A DNA stretch of 64,000 nucleotides from an uncultured Succinivibrio sp. (GCA_900767695.1 CAAGAC010000017.1:1-64000); one strand, 5' to 3'; shown: positions 34,833 to 44,433, counted from the stretch's first letter. Notes: generated by a model from the sequence alone, not told the origin. Made by a program: numbers and translations.

Positions 34833-36329
34833 CTAAAACCTCTCAACATCGACTCGCGGCTGCTTCTCAATTTCAGGCTCGTGGCCGTTGACCAGCCTGG
34901 CCGCCTCAAGAGGCGTGTAGCTCCGGATGGACTTCAGGCCGAATGTCCTTGCAACGGCCCTGTTGACCCAGTGCCCGGGATCGGGGCCGATGTCGTCAAG
35001 GCCTCCATAGGTTGCACAGAAGCGGCTTGACGCCTTGTTGGGCATGACAACGACGTCGAGGTTGCCAAGCGCCTTCTGCTCGTCGATCACCTTCAGGGCG
35101 GCAAGGCGCGTCTGCTCGAACTCGGCTATCCCGCCCTTGCTGTCATGGATGAAGCCGCGGAACGAGAAGGCAAGGCACAATAACAGCACGCACCTCAGCG
35201 CAAGCCTGCCTGAGCACAGGGCATTGATGATGATCCCGGAGGCGATCACCGAGAGGAGCTCGCTGAAGAAGTACATGCGCGCGTAAATCACCTGGATCAC
35301 GGCCACGCTGAACGACGCGGCGAAGGCCATGGCGAGAATTCCACTGGCCATGAGGGTGCGTTCCTTCCCTGCAATGGCCCTGCCCCCGGCAATGAGCGGG
35401 ATCAGGACGGCCAGCGACGGGATGAGGCATGCGCCTGGCTGGAAGAGGTACATGAGGCTGCGCCATAGCCTCGCCGCCACTGTGGCCGGGTTGAAATAGC
35501 CTTCAGAGCCCTTGGCAAGCCTTTGAGCGGATTCGGCAGCGGCGCGCTCAAAGTTCCCGGGGGCAAGCCACAAGAGCAGCATGCCGATTAGCATGAAGGC
35601 GGCGCAACAGGCTATGAACCTGAAATCGCCGCGGCCAGACTTCCTGGACCAGAACGCCATGGCCGCCCCCATGAGCACCATGGCGGCTGACAGGCCCTCG
35701 CCTGACCACCCCGCCATCAGCGCCATGGGCAGGGCGAGCGCGATCCGCCCTGCCCCGGCCCTGCCTTCTACCAGGCAGGCTTTCTGAAGCACCAGGAGCA
35801 TCGCGAGTGGAATGATGCAGAGCCACAGGTAATTGGAGGCGCCGCAGAGCCAGAGCACGTCCTGACCGAAGGCCTGGAGGCAGAGGAAGACCATGAAGTT
35901 CACGTAGACGAGCATGAGCGCGCGCGCCATGAATGGCTGCCGGCCCCTGGAGGTTGCGAAGATGTTCAGCCACGCGAGGATCGCGACCGCAAGGTAGGCG
36001 ATGGTGTTCAGGACGTTGAACACGGCCTTCGGCGCGTGCAGGAATATCTGCGCCAGTACCTCGCCCCAGATCCTCCCGCCCCAGCTTAGGTAGAAGTCGA
36101 TGATGCAGGAAAAGAGCCTGGAAGGAGACGAGAGCCCGTCGGTTGCAAAGCTTTTGGAGAAGTCATCGGCAGAAAGGACTGTATGCCGTTTCAGGTTGAA
36201 GACGATGGCGCCGATGCCTGCGAGGATCAGGACGAGCAGCAGGCCCTCTGCAGGGCCTTTTAGGAACGAGCGGCCGCCTTCAGGCGTTCCTCTCCATAGG
36301 GTGGGTGGACAATACTTTGATTTAACCAC
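34833..36329 (-). CDS. Polytopic membrane protein, DUF6056-like (possible GT-C-type transferase), copy A
   Basis: This gene encodes up to 498 aa with about ten membrane segments. The region after TM1 reads LSADDFSKSF and, ~40 residues on, FYLSWGGRIWGEVLAQIFL; copy B has FSNDYRYM and YFQWGGRTVAHTIAQILL in the same places. An acidic pair just after the first membrane helix is the catalytic position in GT-C glycosyltransferases, so a role in adding sugars to a surface polymer or lipid is plausible but unproven. The start is uncertain: GTG 36329 has no good ribosome site and the first ~25 residues may not be translated. The stop is TAG. It is transcribed in the same direction as copy B and the small exported protein, probably one cluster. 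Confidence 0.7.
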   Translation of the reverse strand: MVKSKYCPPTLWRGTPEGGRSFLKGPAEGLLLVLILAGIGAIVFNLKRHTVLSADDFSKSFATDGLSSPSRLFSCIIDFYLSWGGRIWGEVLAQIFLHAPKAVFNVLNTIAYLAVAILAWLNIFATSRGRQPFMARALMLVYVNFMVFLCLQAFGQDVLWLCGASNYLWLCIIPLAMLLVLQKACLVEGRAGAGRIALALPMALMAGWSGEGLSAAMVLMGAAMAFWSRKSGRGDFRFIACCAAFMLIGMLLLWLAPGNFERAAAESAQRLAKGSEGYFNPATVAARLWRSLMYLFQPGACLIPSLAVLIPLIAGGRAIAGKERTLMASGILAMAFAASFSVAVIQVIYARMYFFSELLSVIASGIIINALCSGRLALRCVLLLCLAFSFRGFIHDSKGGIAEFEQTRLAALKVIDEQKALGNLDVVVMPNKASSRFCATYGGLDDIGPDPGHWVNRAVARTFGLKSIRSYTPLEAARLVNGHEPEIEKQPRVDVERF

Positions 36330-36410
36330 CTATATTTAATAGAATTTTTCGACTTGCAGCCTGCTCTCCAACAGGATGCAAGCTGCTGCGCCGGTGATTT
36401 TAGATAGGGA

Positions 36411-36758
36411 TCAGCGCTTCCGAGCCGAGCCGTCCGTGCACTCATCGCCCTTGCACGAGTAGGATCTGCCGCCCTTGATCTCGATTCTGCCGCCCTGGCG
36501 TGGCTCGATCCTGGCGCCGCTTTTGAGGCTCAGGGCCTTCTGCTGCCCCTTCGACGGGGAGAGGCTGGCGCCCTTGAGCTGCGCCGGGGCCCTGGGCCTC
36601 ATCTGCGATGAGGGCGAGGCAGGCTCGGCCTGCACGCACTTGCCGCTCGTGCAGTCGATGACGTCGGCATCTGCGAGGGCTGCGGGAATTTGCGCCGAGA
36701 CAAGCGCTGCCGCGACGATGGCGATGGCGATGAACCTCTTTTCAGCGCGCAAGCTCAC
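36411..36758 (-). CDS. Small exported cysteine-containing protein
   Basis: This gene encodes 115 aa from GTG 36758, which overlaps the stop of copy B; TTG 36752 has better spacing (7 nt) to the AGGAGG and may be the true start. The N-terminus (RFIAIAIVAAALVSAQIPAALA) is a signal peptide. The mature protein is basic and low in complexity, with two CxxxxC-type pairs, DCTSGKCVQ near the start and SCKGDECTDG near the end, that look alike and could form small disulfide loops. There is no known family. It lies between the two DUF6056-like genes in the same transcription unit. Confidence 0.7.
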   Translation of the reverse strand: MSLRAEKRFIAIAIVAAALVSAQIPAALADADVIDCTSGKCVQAEPASPSSQMRPRAPAQLKGASLSPSKGQQKALSLKSGARIEPRQGGRIEIKGGRSYSCKGDECTDGSARKR

Positions 36759-38350
36759 TCCTCCTCGGCTCCCTTGACCTGGGTCAGGTACTTCCCGGCG
36801 TCGTCAAATCCAAGGCGCTGCATCGCCTCGATGAACAGCTGCGGGGGCCAGTCGCCCTCGCCCTTGTCGAACTTGAGGCGCGACATCTCCTCTGGGTGAT
36901 CCTTGAGGTAGCGCTGGTTGAGCGTATCGGCCGGATCCTCGGGATCGCCGCGATCGCCGGTGCAGACAGGCTTGCCTATCTCGGCTAGGACGATGTAGTC
37001 GTACGAGTACCAGGGCATCTTGTAGTTGCAGGAGCGGCGGATCGAGCGGACCTTGTAGAACTTGCGGAGGATCTCGTTTGCAAAGTAGGTCTTCTGCGCC
37101 CTGACGTCGCCGATGAACATGTACTTGGAGGTCTTGACGTGGAATGGATGGACCACGAGATCGCGCGCGCCCGCCTCAAGCTGGGTGGTGATCTCGCTGT
37201 CGCGCGCCCTGCCGTCAAGCTGGGCCTGGCGGTAGCCGTGGATGGTGTTGGCCACGGTGGGGATGAGGTAGGCGGCGGCAAGGACGTAGAGGATCCTGCG
37301 CCAGAGCAATGGGACGGGCTCCACCCCCTGCTTGTGCAAAAGCTCGAGCATGCCCGCCGCCGCAGCCACCGCGAAGAAGGTGAACGGGGCTGCCGAGCGG
37401 GACGGGAAGTTAGGCGAGAAGATCATGAGGCCAAGCGCGGCAAGGCCGATGAGGCCATCCCAGACTGAGCCGTACCACGAGTATGGATCGGCCTTGGCCG
37501 CGCCCGCCTTCCATGCGCGGACGGCAAGGTAGGCAAAGACTGCAATGATCGGAAGCTGGGTGAGCAGGGACGAGAAGAAGATCCCGACCGCCACAGGAAG
37601 GTGCCTTATGAAGCTGAAGCCGCCGTCCTCCATGTGATCGAGCCTGGCCTCGTTGCCAGGCGAGAGGATGAGTAGCAGGTAGCCTGCTACGAGGCCGACG
37701 AAGCCAGCGGCCTGCCACAGGCGCAGGCGCTTGGACTTGTGGAGCCATGCGAGCGCGAGGATCACGCCGCCCACTGCGGCGGCGCCGGTGTTCTCGTTGG
37801 TCCAGCCTGCCATCACGCCGAGCGCGAGCATGGCGACAGCGGCTAGGACGCCCCCTGCCATCGGCTCCTTCCTTATGGAGAGCCTGTAGGGCAGCAGGAA
37901 TACGAGCACTATCGTCGTCGTGTAGAGGTAGTTGCACGATGAGACGAGCATGAACACGACCTCGCCGTAGATGCGCAGGCACAGCCACACGAGGAAGGTC
38001 ACGAGGAACACGAGCGGGAAGCGCAGCGTGGAGAGGGTCGGCATCCTGCCCGCGGCGTGGGCGCAGATCACCACCATCAGCACGACGTAGCAGACGCCGC
38101 CGCTTATCGCGGAGGCGTGCTTCCCCTGCCACAGCAGGATCTGGGCGATGGTGTGCGCGACGGTCCTGCCGCCCCACTGGAAGTAGTGGTTCCACTGGGA
38201 GATGGCAAGATCCGAGAGCGACGAGACCATGCCGTCGCCGCCCTGGATCAGCATGTAGCGGTAGTCATTTGAAAAGTAGGGGATCATGTACGCGCAGGCG
38301 CACACGAGGAGCCCCCACAGCAAGAGCCATGCGATTGATGCCCTTCTCAT
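36755..38350 (-). CDS. Polytopic membrane protein, DUF6056-like (possible GT-C-type transferase), copy B
   Basis: This gene encodes 531 aa with about 11 membrane segments and a C-terminal soluble part of ~100 residues. The N-terminus has MIPYFSNDYRYM after TM1 and HYFQWGGRTVAHTIAQILLW; the middle has VFMLVSSCNYLYTT and AGWTNENTGAAAV, which I associate with the DUF6056 family of membrane proteins found next to surface-glycan genes. The C-terminal part includes KTSKYMFIGDVRAQKTYFANEILRKFYKV. An inner-membrane enzyme acting on lipid-linked sugars is the best guess. It is divergent from mfd. Confidence 0.72.
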   Translation of the reverse strand: MRRASIAWLLLWGLLVCACAYMIPYFSNDYRYMLIQGGDGMVSSLSDLAISQWNHYFQWGGRTVAHTIAQILLWQGKHASAISGGVCYVVLMVVICAHAAGRMPTLSTLRFPLVFLVTFLVWLCLRIYGEVVFMLVSSCNYLYTTTIVLVFLLPYRLSIRKEPMAGGVLAAVAMLALGVMAGWTNENTGAAAVGGVILALAWLHKSKRLRLWQAAGFVGLVAGYLLLILSPGNEARLDHMEDGGFSFIRHLPVAVGIFFSSLLTQLPIIAVFAYLAVRAWKAGAAKADPYSWYGSVWDGLIGLAALGLMIFSPNFPSRSAAPFTFFAVAAAAGMLELLHKQGVEPVPLLWRRILYVLAAAYLIPTVANTIHGYRQAQLDGRARDSEITTQLEAGARDLVVHPFHVKTSKYMFIGDVRAQKTYFANEILRKFYKVRSIRRSCNYKMPWYSYDYIVLAEIGKPVCTGDRGDPEDPADTLNQRYLKDHPEEMSRLKFDKGEGDWPPQLFIEAMQRLGFDDAGKYLTQVKGAEEE

Positions 38351-38469
38351 CTGAACACTTCCTCACCGTCCGGATTGCGGAACTTGAAATCCAATCGGGT
38401 TAAAATTGACGCCACAAAAGTATACCGCACGCGCAAAATCGCATTGTTAAATTAAGTCCAGTCCCCCAG

Positions 38470-41400
38470 ATGCAGCCTGACTTGCTCCTTCCCTCCGCCC
38501 TCAGGAGCGGATTCACCTCTACCTCAAAAACCGCCGGCGGATTCCCGGGCGCCTCGCTGGGCCTGGCCGCCGCAATAATCGCGCAGGGCGCGAAGTCCCC
38601 GGTGCTGGTGCTCTGCGCCGACGGCTTCGAGTGCCGGTCGCTCGCAGCCGATCTCAAGGCGCTGGCGCCCAAGCTGCCGTGCAGGCTCTTCCCCGACTGG
38701 GAGACGCTGCCCTACGATCAGCTCTCGCCGCATCAGGACATCATCTCCTCGCGCCTTGAGTGCCTTGCCGATCTCCCCTTCATGGGCAGGGGCATCGTCA
38801 TCGCCCCGCTCTCGGCGGCCATGCCGCGCCTGGGGCCCGTGGGCTACATCAGGTCGCGCTCGTTCAGGCTGCGCCCGGGCGACACCCGCGACATCGAGAG
38901 GATGTGCCAGGAGCTTGCCTCCGAGGGCTACCTCAAGGTCGAGCAGGTGCTCGCCCACGGCGAGTTCGCCTCGCGCGGATCGATTGTGGACATCTTCCCG
39001 ATGGGAGCGGACATCCCCTACCGCATCGACTTTCTGGACGACGAGGTGGACTCCATCCGCACCTTCGACCCCGAGACCCAGCGCTCGGGGGCCGCGGTCA
39101 AGGAGATAAGCCTGCTGCCTGCCCACGAGTTCCCGCTCGACGAGGCTGGGATCAGCGCCTTCAGGAGCAACTACCGCGACGCCTTCCCCGGGGCGGACCT
39201 GCACAGCCACGTCATCTACTCGGCCATATCCAAGGGCGCGATCCCCGCGGGCATCGAGTACTACCTGCCGCTGTTCTTCGGGGAGTCGGCGATGGCGACC
39301 CTCTTCGACTACCTGCCGGAGGACACAAGGTTCCTGCTTGCAGGCGACGTGATGAAGGCCGCAACAGACTTCTTCGAGGACGCGAAAAAGCGCGCTGGCA
39401 TGTACGCAGGCTCAAGCGAGCATCCGCCGCTTGATCCTGAGAAGGTGTTCATGACGCCTGACGAGCTTGATGGCAGGCTCAGGGGCCGCGGCGCGATAAC
39501 CCTGCTGCGCAGGATGCTTTCAGAGGAGGAGCTTACGCGCCGCGGCGCCGCCAACTCGACCTTCGAGGCGGCCCCCGACGTCGCCTTCAACCACAAGGAG
39601 AAGAACCCCGCCGGCAAGTTCGAGGACTTCGTGCTGGGAGCCGCCGCCAAAGGCGGCAAGGTGCTGCTCACCGCAGTGTCCGAGGGCAGGCGCCAGGCCC
39701 TGCGCGATCTCCTGCCCCAGTCCATCGTCGACAAGGTCGGGATCCGCCCCGCCTCGTCCTTCCAGGAGTTTCTGGAGGGCGACGCCCCGCTGTGGCTCAC
39801 CATCGCCCCCTTCTCCGCAGGCTTCGTCTCCAAGGGCGGCAAGCTTGCAGTCCTCACCGAGAACGAGCTTCTGGGCGTCACTGCCTCGCAGTCGCGCCGC
39901 GCCGCAAGGACGCGCCGCAGCGGCTTCTCCGAGGACGCCCTCATCAAGAACCTCGTCCAGCTCAAGGAAGGCCAGGTCGTAGTCCACATCGACCACGGCA
40001 TCGGCCGCTACCGCGGCCTCAAGACACTGGTCATCGGCGGGATCAAGGGCGAGTACCTCGCGATCGAGTACCAGAACGGGGACATGCTCAACATCCCCAT
40101 CACCGCCCTCTCGAAGATCGCCCGCTACTCGGGCTCCGACAATCCGCCGCTCTCTAAGCTCGGCACCGACTCGTGGTCAAAGCGCAAGCAGAAGGCCGCC
40201 GAGAAGGTGCGCGACATCGCCGCGGGCCTCCTCGACCTCTACGCCCGCCGCGCCGCGCGCGACGGCAGATCGTTCCAGATGCCCCAGCGCTCACTCGACG
40301 AGTTTGCAACAGGCTTTGGCTACGAGGAAACCCCGGACCAGCTTGCGGCCATCAACGCCACGGTCGCGGATCTTGCAAGCCCCAGGCCCATGGACCGCCT
40401 CATCTGCGGCGACGTCGGCTTTGGCAAGACCGAGGTCGCGCTTCGCGCGGCCTTCGTCGTCGCCTCCTGCGGAGCGCAGGTTGCGGTGCTCGTGCCGACC
40501 ACCATCCTTGCCGAGCAGCACTACCAGACCTTCAAGGACCGCTTCGCGGGGACGCCGATCATCATCGAGGAGCTCTCGCGCTTCAAGACGGCCAAGGAGC
40601 AGGGCGAGAGCCTGAAGAAGCTCGCCGACGGCAAGATAGACATCATCATCGGCACCCACCGCCTGCTCTCGCGCACCGTGAAGTTCAAGGACCTCGGACT
40701 CGTCATCATCGACGAGGAGCACCGCTTCGGCGTCAGGCAGAAGGAGAAGCTCAAGCAGCTTCGCGCCGAGGTCGACCTGCTCACCCTGACCGCGACCCCG
40801 ATCCCCCGCACCCTCAACATGGCGATGGAGGGCATGCGCGAGCTCTCGATAATCGCGACCCCGCCCGAGCACCGCCTCGCCATCAAGACCTTCGTGATGG
40901 AGAGATCCGACCAGGTCGTGCGCGAGGCCGTGATGCGCGAGCTGCGCCGCGGCGGCCAGGTCTACTACCTGCACAACGACATCTCGACCATCGGACAGAC
41001 CGCCGACGCGCTTGCCAAGCTGGTGCCCGAGGCCACCATCGGCATCGGCCACGGGCAGATGAACGAGCGCGATCTGCAGAAGGTCATGCGCGACTTCTAC
41101 AACCAGCGCTTCAACGTGCTGCTGTGCACGACAATCGTCGAGAACGGCCTCGACCTCCAGTCGGCCAACACCATCCTCATCGACAGGGCCGATCTGCTGG
41201 GCCTGGCCCAGCTCCACCAGATCAGGGGCCGCGTCGGGCGCTCGCACCACCAGGCCTACGCCTACCTCTTCACGCCGCCAAAGAAGCTACTCACGCGCGA
41301 CGCCAAGCTGAGGCTCGACGCCATCTCGTCGCTTGAGGAGCTGGGCGCGGGCTTCGTGCTTGCAACGCACGATCTTGAGATCAGGGGCGCGGGCGAGCTT

Positions 41401-41982
41401 CTTGGAGAGGAGCAGTCCGGGCAGATCGAGTCCGTGGGCTTCTCGCTCTACACCGACATGCTCAACGAGGCGGTCAAGGCCCTGAAGGAAGGGCGCGAGC
41501 CCTCGCTTGCCGAGCTCAGCCAGAGCGAGTGCGAGATAGACATGCACCTGCCCTCGCTGCTGCCGGACACCTACATTGCAGACGTCAACACCAGGCTCTC
41601 GCTCTACAAGCGCCTGTCCTCCTGCCGCACGCCCGAGGAGTTCGAGGATCTCAAGGCCGAGCTCATCGACCGCTTCGGCTTCCTGCCAAAGAGCGCGGAG
41701 AACCTCTTCGAGGTCAGCTCGCTCAAGGTGCTCGCCACCTCGCTTGGGATCTCGAGGATCGCAGGCGACGAGAACGGCGCGAGCATCGAGATGGGGCCGC
41801 AGTGCGCCATCAGCCCCGAGTACATCATCTCGCTGGTCACTGCCTGCAGGCACAACGAGTACCGCATGTCCGGGCCGAACACGCTGCGCTGCAACCTCAG
41901 GGAGACCGAGGAGCGTCCGCGCCTTGCGCTGCTGCGCCAGCTGCTCATGGCCTTCGATGCAAGAAGGCTAGAAAAGCGCTGA
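38470..41982 (+). CDS. mfd: Transcription-repair coupling factor
   Basis: This gene encodes 1170 aa (E. coli 1148). Mfd pushes stalled RNA polymerase off DNA lesions and recruits UvrA. Domains in order are the UvrB-like N-terminal module (FPDWETLPYDQLSPHQDI, ~78-95), the RNA-polymerase-interaction domain (VVHIDHGIGRYRGL, ~505-518) and the RecG-like translocase: GDVGFGKTEVALRAAF (Walker A, ~647-662), DEEHRFG (~748-754) and, later, HQIRGRVGRS (motif VI). The C-terminal TRCF domain includes YKRLSSCRTPEEFEDLK. The gene is complete. It is divergent from the membrane gene and followed by a strong terminator. Confidence 0.98.
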   Translation: MQPDLLLPSALRSGFTSTSKTAGGFPGASLGLAAAIIAQGAKSPVLVLCADGFECRSLAADLKALAPKLPCRLFPDWETLPYDQLSPHQDIISSRLECLADLPFMGRGIVIAPLSAAMPRLGPVGYIRSRSFRLRPGDTRDIERMCQELASEGYLKVEQVLAHGEFASRGSIVDIFPMGADIPYRIDFLDDEVDSIRTFDPETQRSGAAVKEISLLPAHEFPLDEAGISAFRSNYRDAFPGADLHSHVIYSAISKGAIPAGIEYYLPLFFGESAMATLFDYLPEDTRFLLAGDVMKAATDFFEDAKKRAGMYAGSSEHPPLDPEKVFMTPDELDGRLRGRGAITLLRRMLSEEELTRRGAANSTFEAAPDVAFNHKEKNPAGKFEDFVLGAAAKGGKVLLTAVSEGRRQALRDLLPQSIVDKVGIRPASSFQEFLEGDAPLWLTIAPFSAGFVSKGGKLAVLTENELLGVTASQSRRAARTRRSGFSEDALIKNLVQLKEGQVVVHIDHGIGRYRGLKTLVIGGIKGEYLAIEYQNGDMLNIPITALSKIARYSGSDNPPLSKLGTDSWSKRKQKAAEKVRDIAAGLLDLYARRAARDGRSFQMPQRSLDEFATGFGYEETPDQLAAINATVADLASPRPMDRLICGDVGFGKTEVALRAAFVVASCGAQVAVLVPTTILAEQHYQTFKDRFAGTPIIIEELSRFKTAKEQGESLKKLADGKIDIIIGTHRLLSRTVKFKDLGLVIIDEEHRFGVRQKEKLKQLRAEVDLLTLTATPIPRTLNMAMEGMRELSIIATPPEHRLAIKTFVMERSDQVVREAVMRELRRGGQVYYLHNDISTIGQTADALAKLVPEATIGIGHGQMNERDLQKVMRDFYNQRFNVLLCTTIVENGLDLQSANTILIDRADLLGLAQLHQIRGRVGRSHHQAYAYLFTPPKKLLTRDAKLRLDAISSLEELGAGFVLATHDLEIRGAGELLGEEQSGQIESVGFSLYTDMLNEAVKALKEGREPSLAELSQSECEIDMHLPSLLPDTYIADVNTRLSLYKRLSSCRTPEEFEDLKAELIDRFGFLPKSAENLFEVSSLKVLATSLGISRIAGDENGASIEMGPQCAISPEYIISLVTACRHNEYRMSGPNTLRCNLRETEERPRLALLRQLLMAFDARRLEKR

Positions 41983-41997
41983 GGCGCACGCCTCGTC

Positions 41998-42029
41998 CAG
42001 GAAGGGGATGCTGGCGCATCCCCTTCCTG
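41998..42029 (+). terminator. Terminator of mfd
   Basis: CAGGAAGGGGATG-N6-CATCCCCTTCCTG is a perfect 13-bp stem. Confidence 0.8.
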
Positions 42030-42098
42030 CATGGTGGCCTGCAGCCCCGCATGCTGGTAGGATTGGGCCATGGCCCGCATCTGACAAGGAGCGCGCTC

Positions 42099-43115
42099 AT
42101 GGCAAGTCACAGGCCCCGCAGCAGGTTCGATGACAGCAGGTACGATCCCTCCTACTGGATCACCGACCGATCGACCCTCCTCCTTGGGGAGATCGTGAGG
42201 CGGCTTTGCGAGATCAAGTCGCTCTATGGCGGGATCCAGAGACAGCGCCTCAGGGAGTCCAACCGGATCCGCGCGATCCAGCCCTCGCTTGCCATAGAGC
42301 AGAACACCCTGGACCTGGAGCAGGTCGCGGCGATCCTTCAGGGCGGAACGGTCATTGGAGATCTCGAGGACATCCGCGAGGTCCGTAACGCCATCAGGGC
42401 CTATGACTAGGGGCCGTCCCTGGATCCCTTCTCGCCAGGCGATCTCCTCAAGGCCCACGGCATGATGATGGACGGACTTGCCGATGAAAGGGGCGCCTTC
42501 CGCTCATGCCTCGTGGGCGTCTACCAGGGAAAGAAGCTCATGCACATTGCGCCAAACGCGGGCGACGTGCCAGAACTCATCGACGATCTCTTCAACTGGT
42601 ACAGGACGTCCGAGCTGCATCCCCTGATAAGGAGCGCGGTCTTCCATTACGAGTTCGAGTACATCCACCCCTTCATCGACGGGAGCGGCCGCATGGGGCG
42701 GCTGTGGCACAAGCTCCTGCTTGGCAGGTGGGACGGGATCCTCCGCGACCTGCCCTTTGAGGAGGGCATCCTTGAGAGGCAGCAGGAGTACTACAGCGAG
42801 CTTGGAAAGTCGAGCCGGGAGAGGGACGAGAGCACCTACTTCATCGAGCTGATGCTCGAGGCCATACTCGAGACGCTGATGGACGACTCCGCCGTCATAG
42901 GCACGAGAATGAGCGCGAAGGAGCGGGGCCTGCCCCACGTCCTAGGCGAGATGGAGCTCTCCACCGCGGAGCTGATGGACGCGCTTGGAGTGAGGCGGCG
43001 CCAGACCTTCAGGGACGACTACCTCCTGCCTGCGATGAGGGATGGTCTCGTCGAGATGAAGCATCCCGACAAGCCCAGCAACAGGAACCAGAAATACCGC
43101 ATCAGAAAGCAGTGA
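42099..43115 (+). pseudogene. Fic-family AMP-transferase interrupted by an in-frame TAG
   Basis: ATG 42099 follows AAGGAG. Codons 1-103 carry the N-terminal part with an autoinhibitory-type motif (SLAIEQNTLDLEQV; the class II pattern is [S/T]xxxE) and end EVRNAIRAYD-TAG (42408-42410). The frame goes straight on with GPSLDPFSPGDLLKAHGMMM and the Fic core HPFIDGSGRMGR (42669 onward), then a winged-helix tail (ALGVRRRQTFRDDYLLPAMRDGLVEM). Without the stop it would be a normal 338-aa Fic protein that moves AMP from ATP to a target. In the core, Ser replaces the usual Asn of GNGR. The stop falls in the linker between inhibitor and core; internal starts such as ATG 42462 would make a core without its inhibitor. 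Confidence 0.75.
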
Positions 43116-43210
43116 GCCTTCTCCCTGCTCCGGACGCCAGCTCCGCCCTGCCCCATCGCGCCCGCGACTTCAGGGAGTTCCTGCCACGCAGCAGGCCCTG
43201 GGCAGGACTT

Positions 43211-43510
43211 GTTCAAGACAGCGTTCAAGATGGCGTTCAGGATCACGTTCAGGATTTCTTGAGATATTAGTCCTTGGATCAATGAATTGCCGAATCGACG
43301 ACCGTAAGCAAGGATGTGGCTCACGTTCAAGTCGGCGCACAGGGTCCCGCACAAGATCCGTTCAAGAAAAAGTCCAAGCATTTCTGGACAATCAGCTTTT
43401 AGATCAATGTGTTTTTAGAGGATCCTTGTAAGAGAAGGCGCAGGTTCCTGCCCGCAAAGGCGTTCAAGATCCTGTTCAGGATAGCGCACAGGATCTTCTA
43501 AAACGGACGG
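43211..43510 (+). repeat. Imperfect 12-bp repeats (VQD-type coding repeats) after the Fic gene
   Basis: Four tandem 12-mers of the form GTTCARGAYNNC start at 43211; further single units lie near 43325-43355, and a second block of three starts at 43462 (the last one degenerate). Read on the plus strand they give V-Q-D-x, V-Q-D-x and so on. Such Q-D repeats occur as linkers in front of the winged-helix tail of Fic and AlbA-type proteins, so this is probably debris of a second such gene. The rest of 43116-43551 has no gene I can support. Confidence 0.6.
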
Positions 43511-43525
43511 AACGCATGGGAGGCT

Positions 43526-43549
43526 GCGGCGGCAGGCGCCGCCGCTTTT
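43526..43549 (+). terminator. Terminator at the end of the Fic region
   Basis: GCGGCGGC-AGGC-GCCGCCGC followed by TTTT. Confidence 0.75.
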
Positions 43550-43551
43550 GC

Positions 43552-44232
43552 TCAATTGCGGATGCGGTTCTTGAGCATCTCGCGCTGGAGATCAGTGACC
43601 ATCGCCATCAGGAGCGCCTGCTTGGCCATGGGAAGCTCGGGGGCGATCTTGAGGCCAACCACGAACTGGCTGTCTGAGCGATCCTTGTACTCCCTGGTGC
43701 AGCGGGCAACCTCGGTTATGACGTCGATCTTCTCGGAGCGCAGCGTCTTCACGAAGAGGTTGATGCGGGTCCTGGGCAGAAGCTCGTCTGGGTAGCGGAT
43801 GGAGAAGCCGCCGCCGCTTATGTCGAGGAGGGGCACCTCCTCCCAGTCAGTCCAGTGATCGGCAGAGCGCTCGATGCGCATCAGCACCGGCTTGTCGTAG
43901 GGCACCCTGAAGAAAGCCCTGCGCTGGCGGCGGCGCACCTTGGGAGGCTTGGTGAGGAGCCATGACTTGCCGTCGGCGCTCTTGGGCTTGACGATGTCGC
44001 TCTCGAAGATCACTAGTCCGCCGCCCTCGACCGGCATCCTGACGAAGGCCTTGCCGCGCGACGGGAACATCGGGGTCTTGGAGCGGGCACCGCACTCCAC
44101 GTACATGAGGATGTAGTGCTCGGTGAGCTGGTCGATGAAGCCTTCCCAGACTATCTTCTCGGGATCGAGGCCGATGAATACGCGCTTCTTTTCCTTCAGG
44201 GCGCTATCGGACGAGACGATGGTGTCTTCCAT
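43552..44232 (-). CDS. PilZ-domain protein, YcgR-like c-di-GMP effector
   Basis: This gene encodes 226 aa. The N-terminal beta domain (~1-105) resembles the YcgR PilZN domain, followed by PilZ with the c-di-GMP motif RRRQRRAFFRV (RxxxR, ~110-120) and DISGGGFSIRYP (D/NxSxxG, ~146-157). Proteins of this build bind c-di-GMP and brake the flagellar motor or alter surface behaviour. With two chemoreceptors and a FliA-type promoter elsewhere in the window, a motile host is consistent. It is a single gene with no flagellar neighbours. The stop TGA is converging on the repeat region. Confidence 0.88.
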   Translation of the reverse strand: MEDTIVSSDSALKEKKRVFIGLDPEKIVWEGFIDQLTEHYILMYVECGARSKTPMFPSRGKAFVRMPVEGGGLVIFESDIVKPKSADGKSWLLTKPPKVRRRQRRAFFRVPYDKPVLMRIERSADHWTDWEEVPLLDISGGGFSIRYPDELLPRTRINLFVKTLRSEKIDVITEVARCTREYKDRSDSQFVVGLKIAPELPMAKQALLMAMVTDLQREMLKNRIRN

Positions 44233-44380
44233 GTGTGCAGCGGAGGCAAAATTCCGTGACTGTCTCCGTCTCCTTTTGACTATCGAACTTGGAAAAACTT
44301 AAGGCTAATCTAGCACAACGGAGCGCGCTTTGCCCGCACATAGCAAGGAGCCTGGGCAATGGAGTGCAGTCAGAATACGG

Positions 44381-44413
44381 CAAGGCCGGGAGCGGCTAAG
44401 CCGCGCCCGGCCT
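44381..44413 (-). terminator. Hairpin after the adk-linked exported gene
   Basis: AAGGCCGGG and CCCGGCCTT form the outer stem with a nested GCGGC-TAA-GCCGC; no clear T-run. Confidence 0.55.
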
Positions 44414-44433
44414 TCATAAGCCCACGGGCCCTG

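Noticed and set aside
44233..44340. FliA-type promoter for the PilZ gene (TTAAGTTT...TCGATAG)
   Set aside because: The spacing between the two parts is too short for sigma-28.
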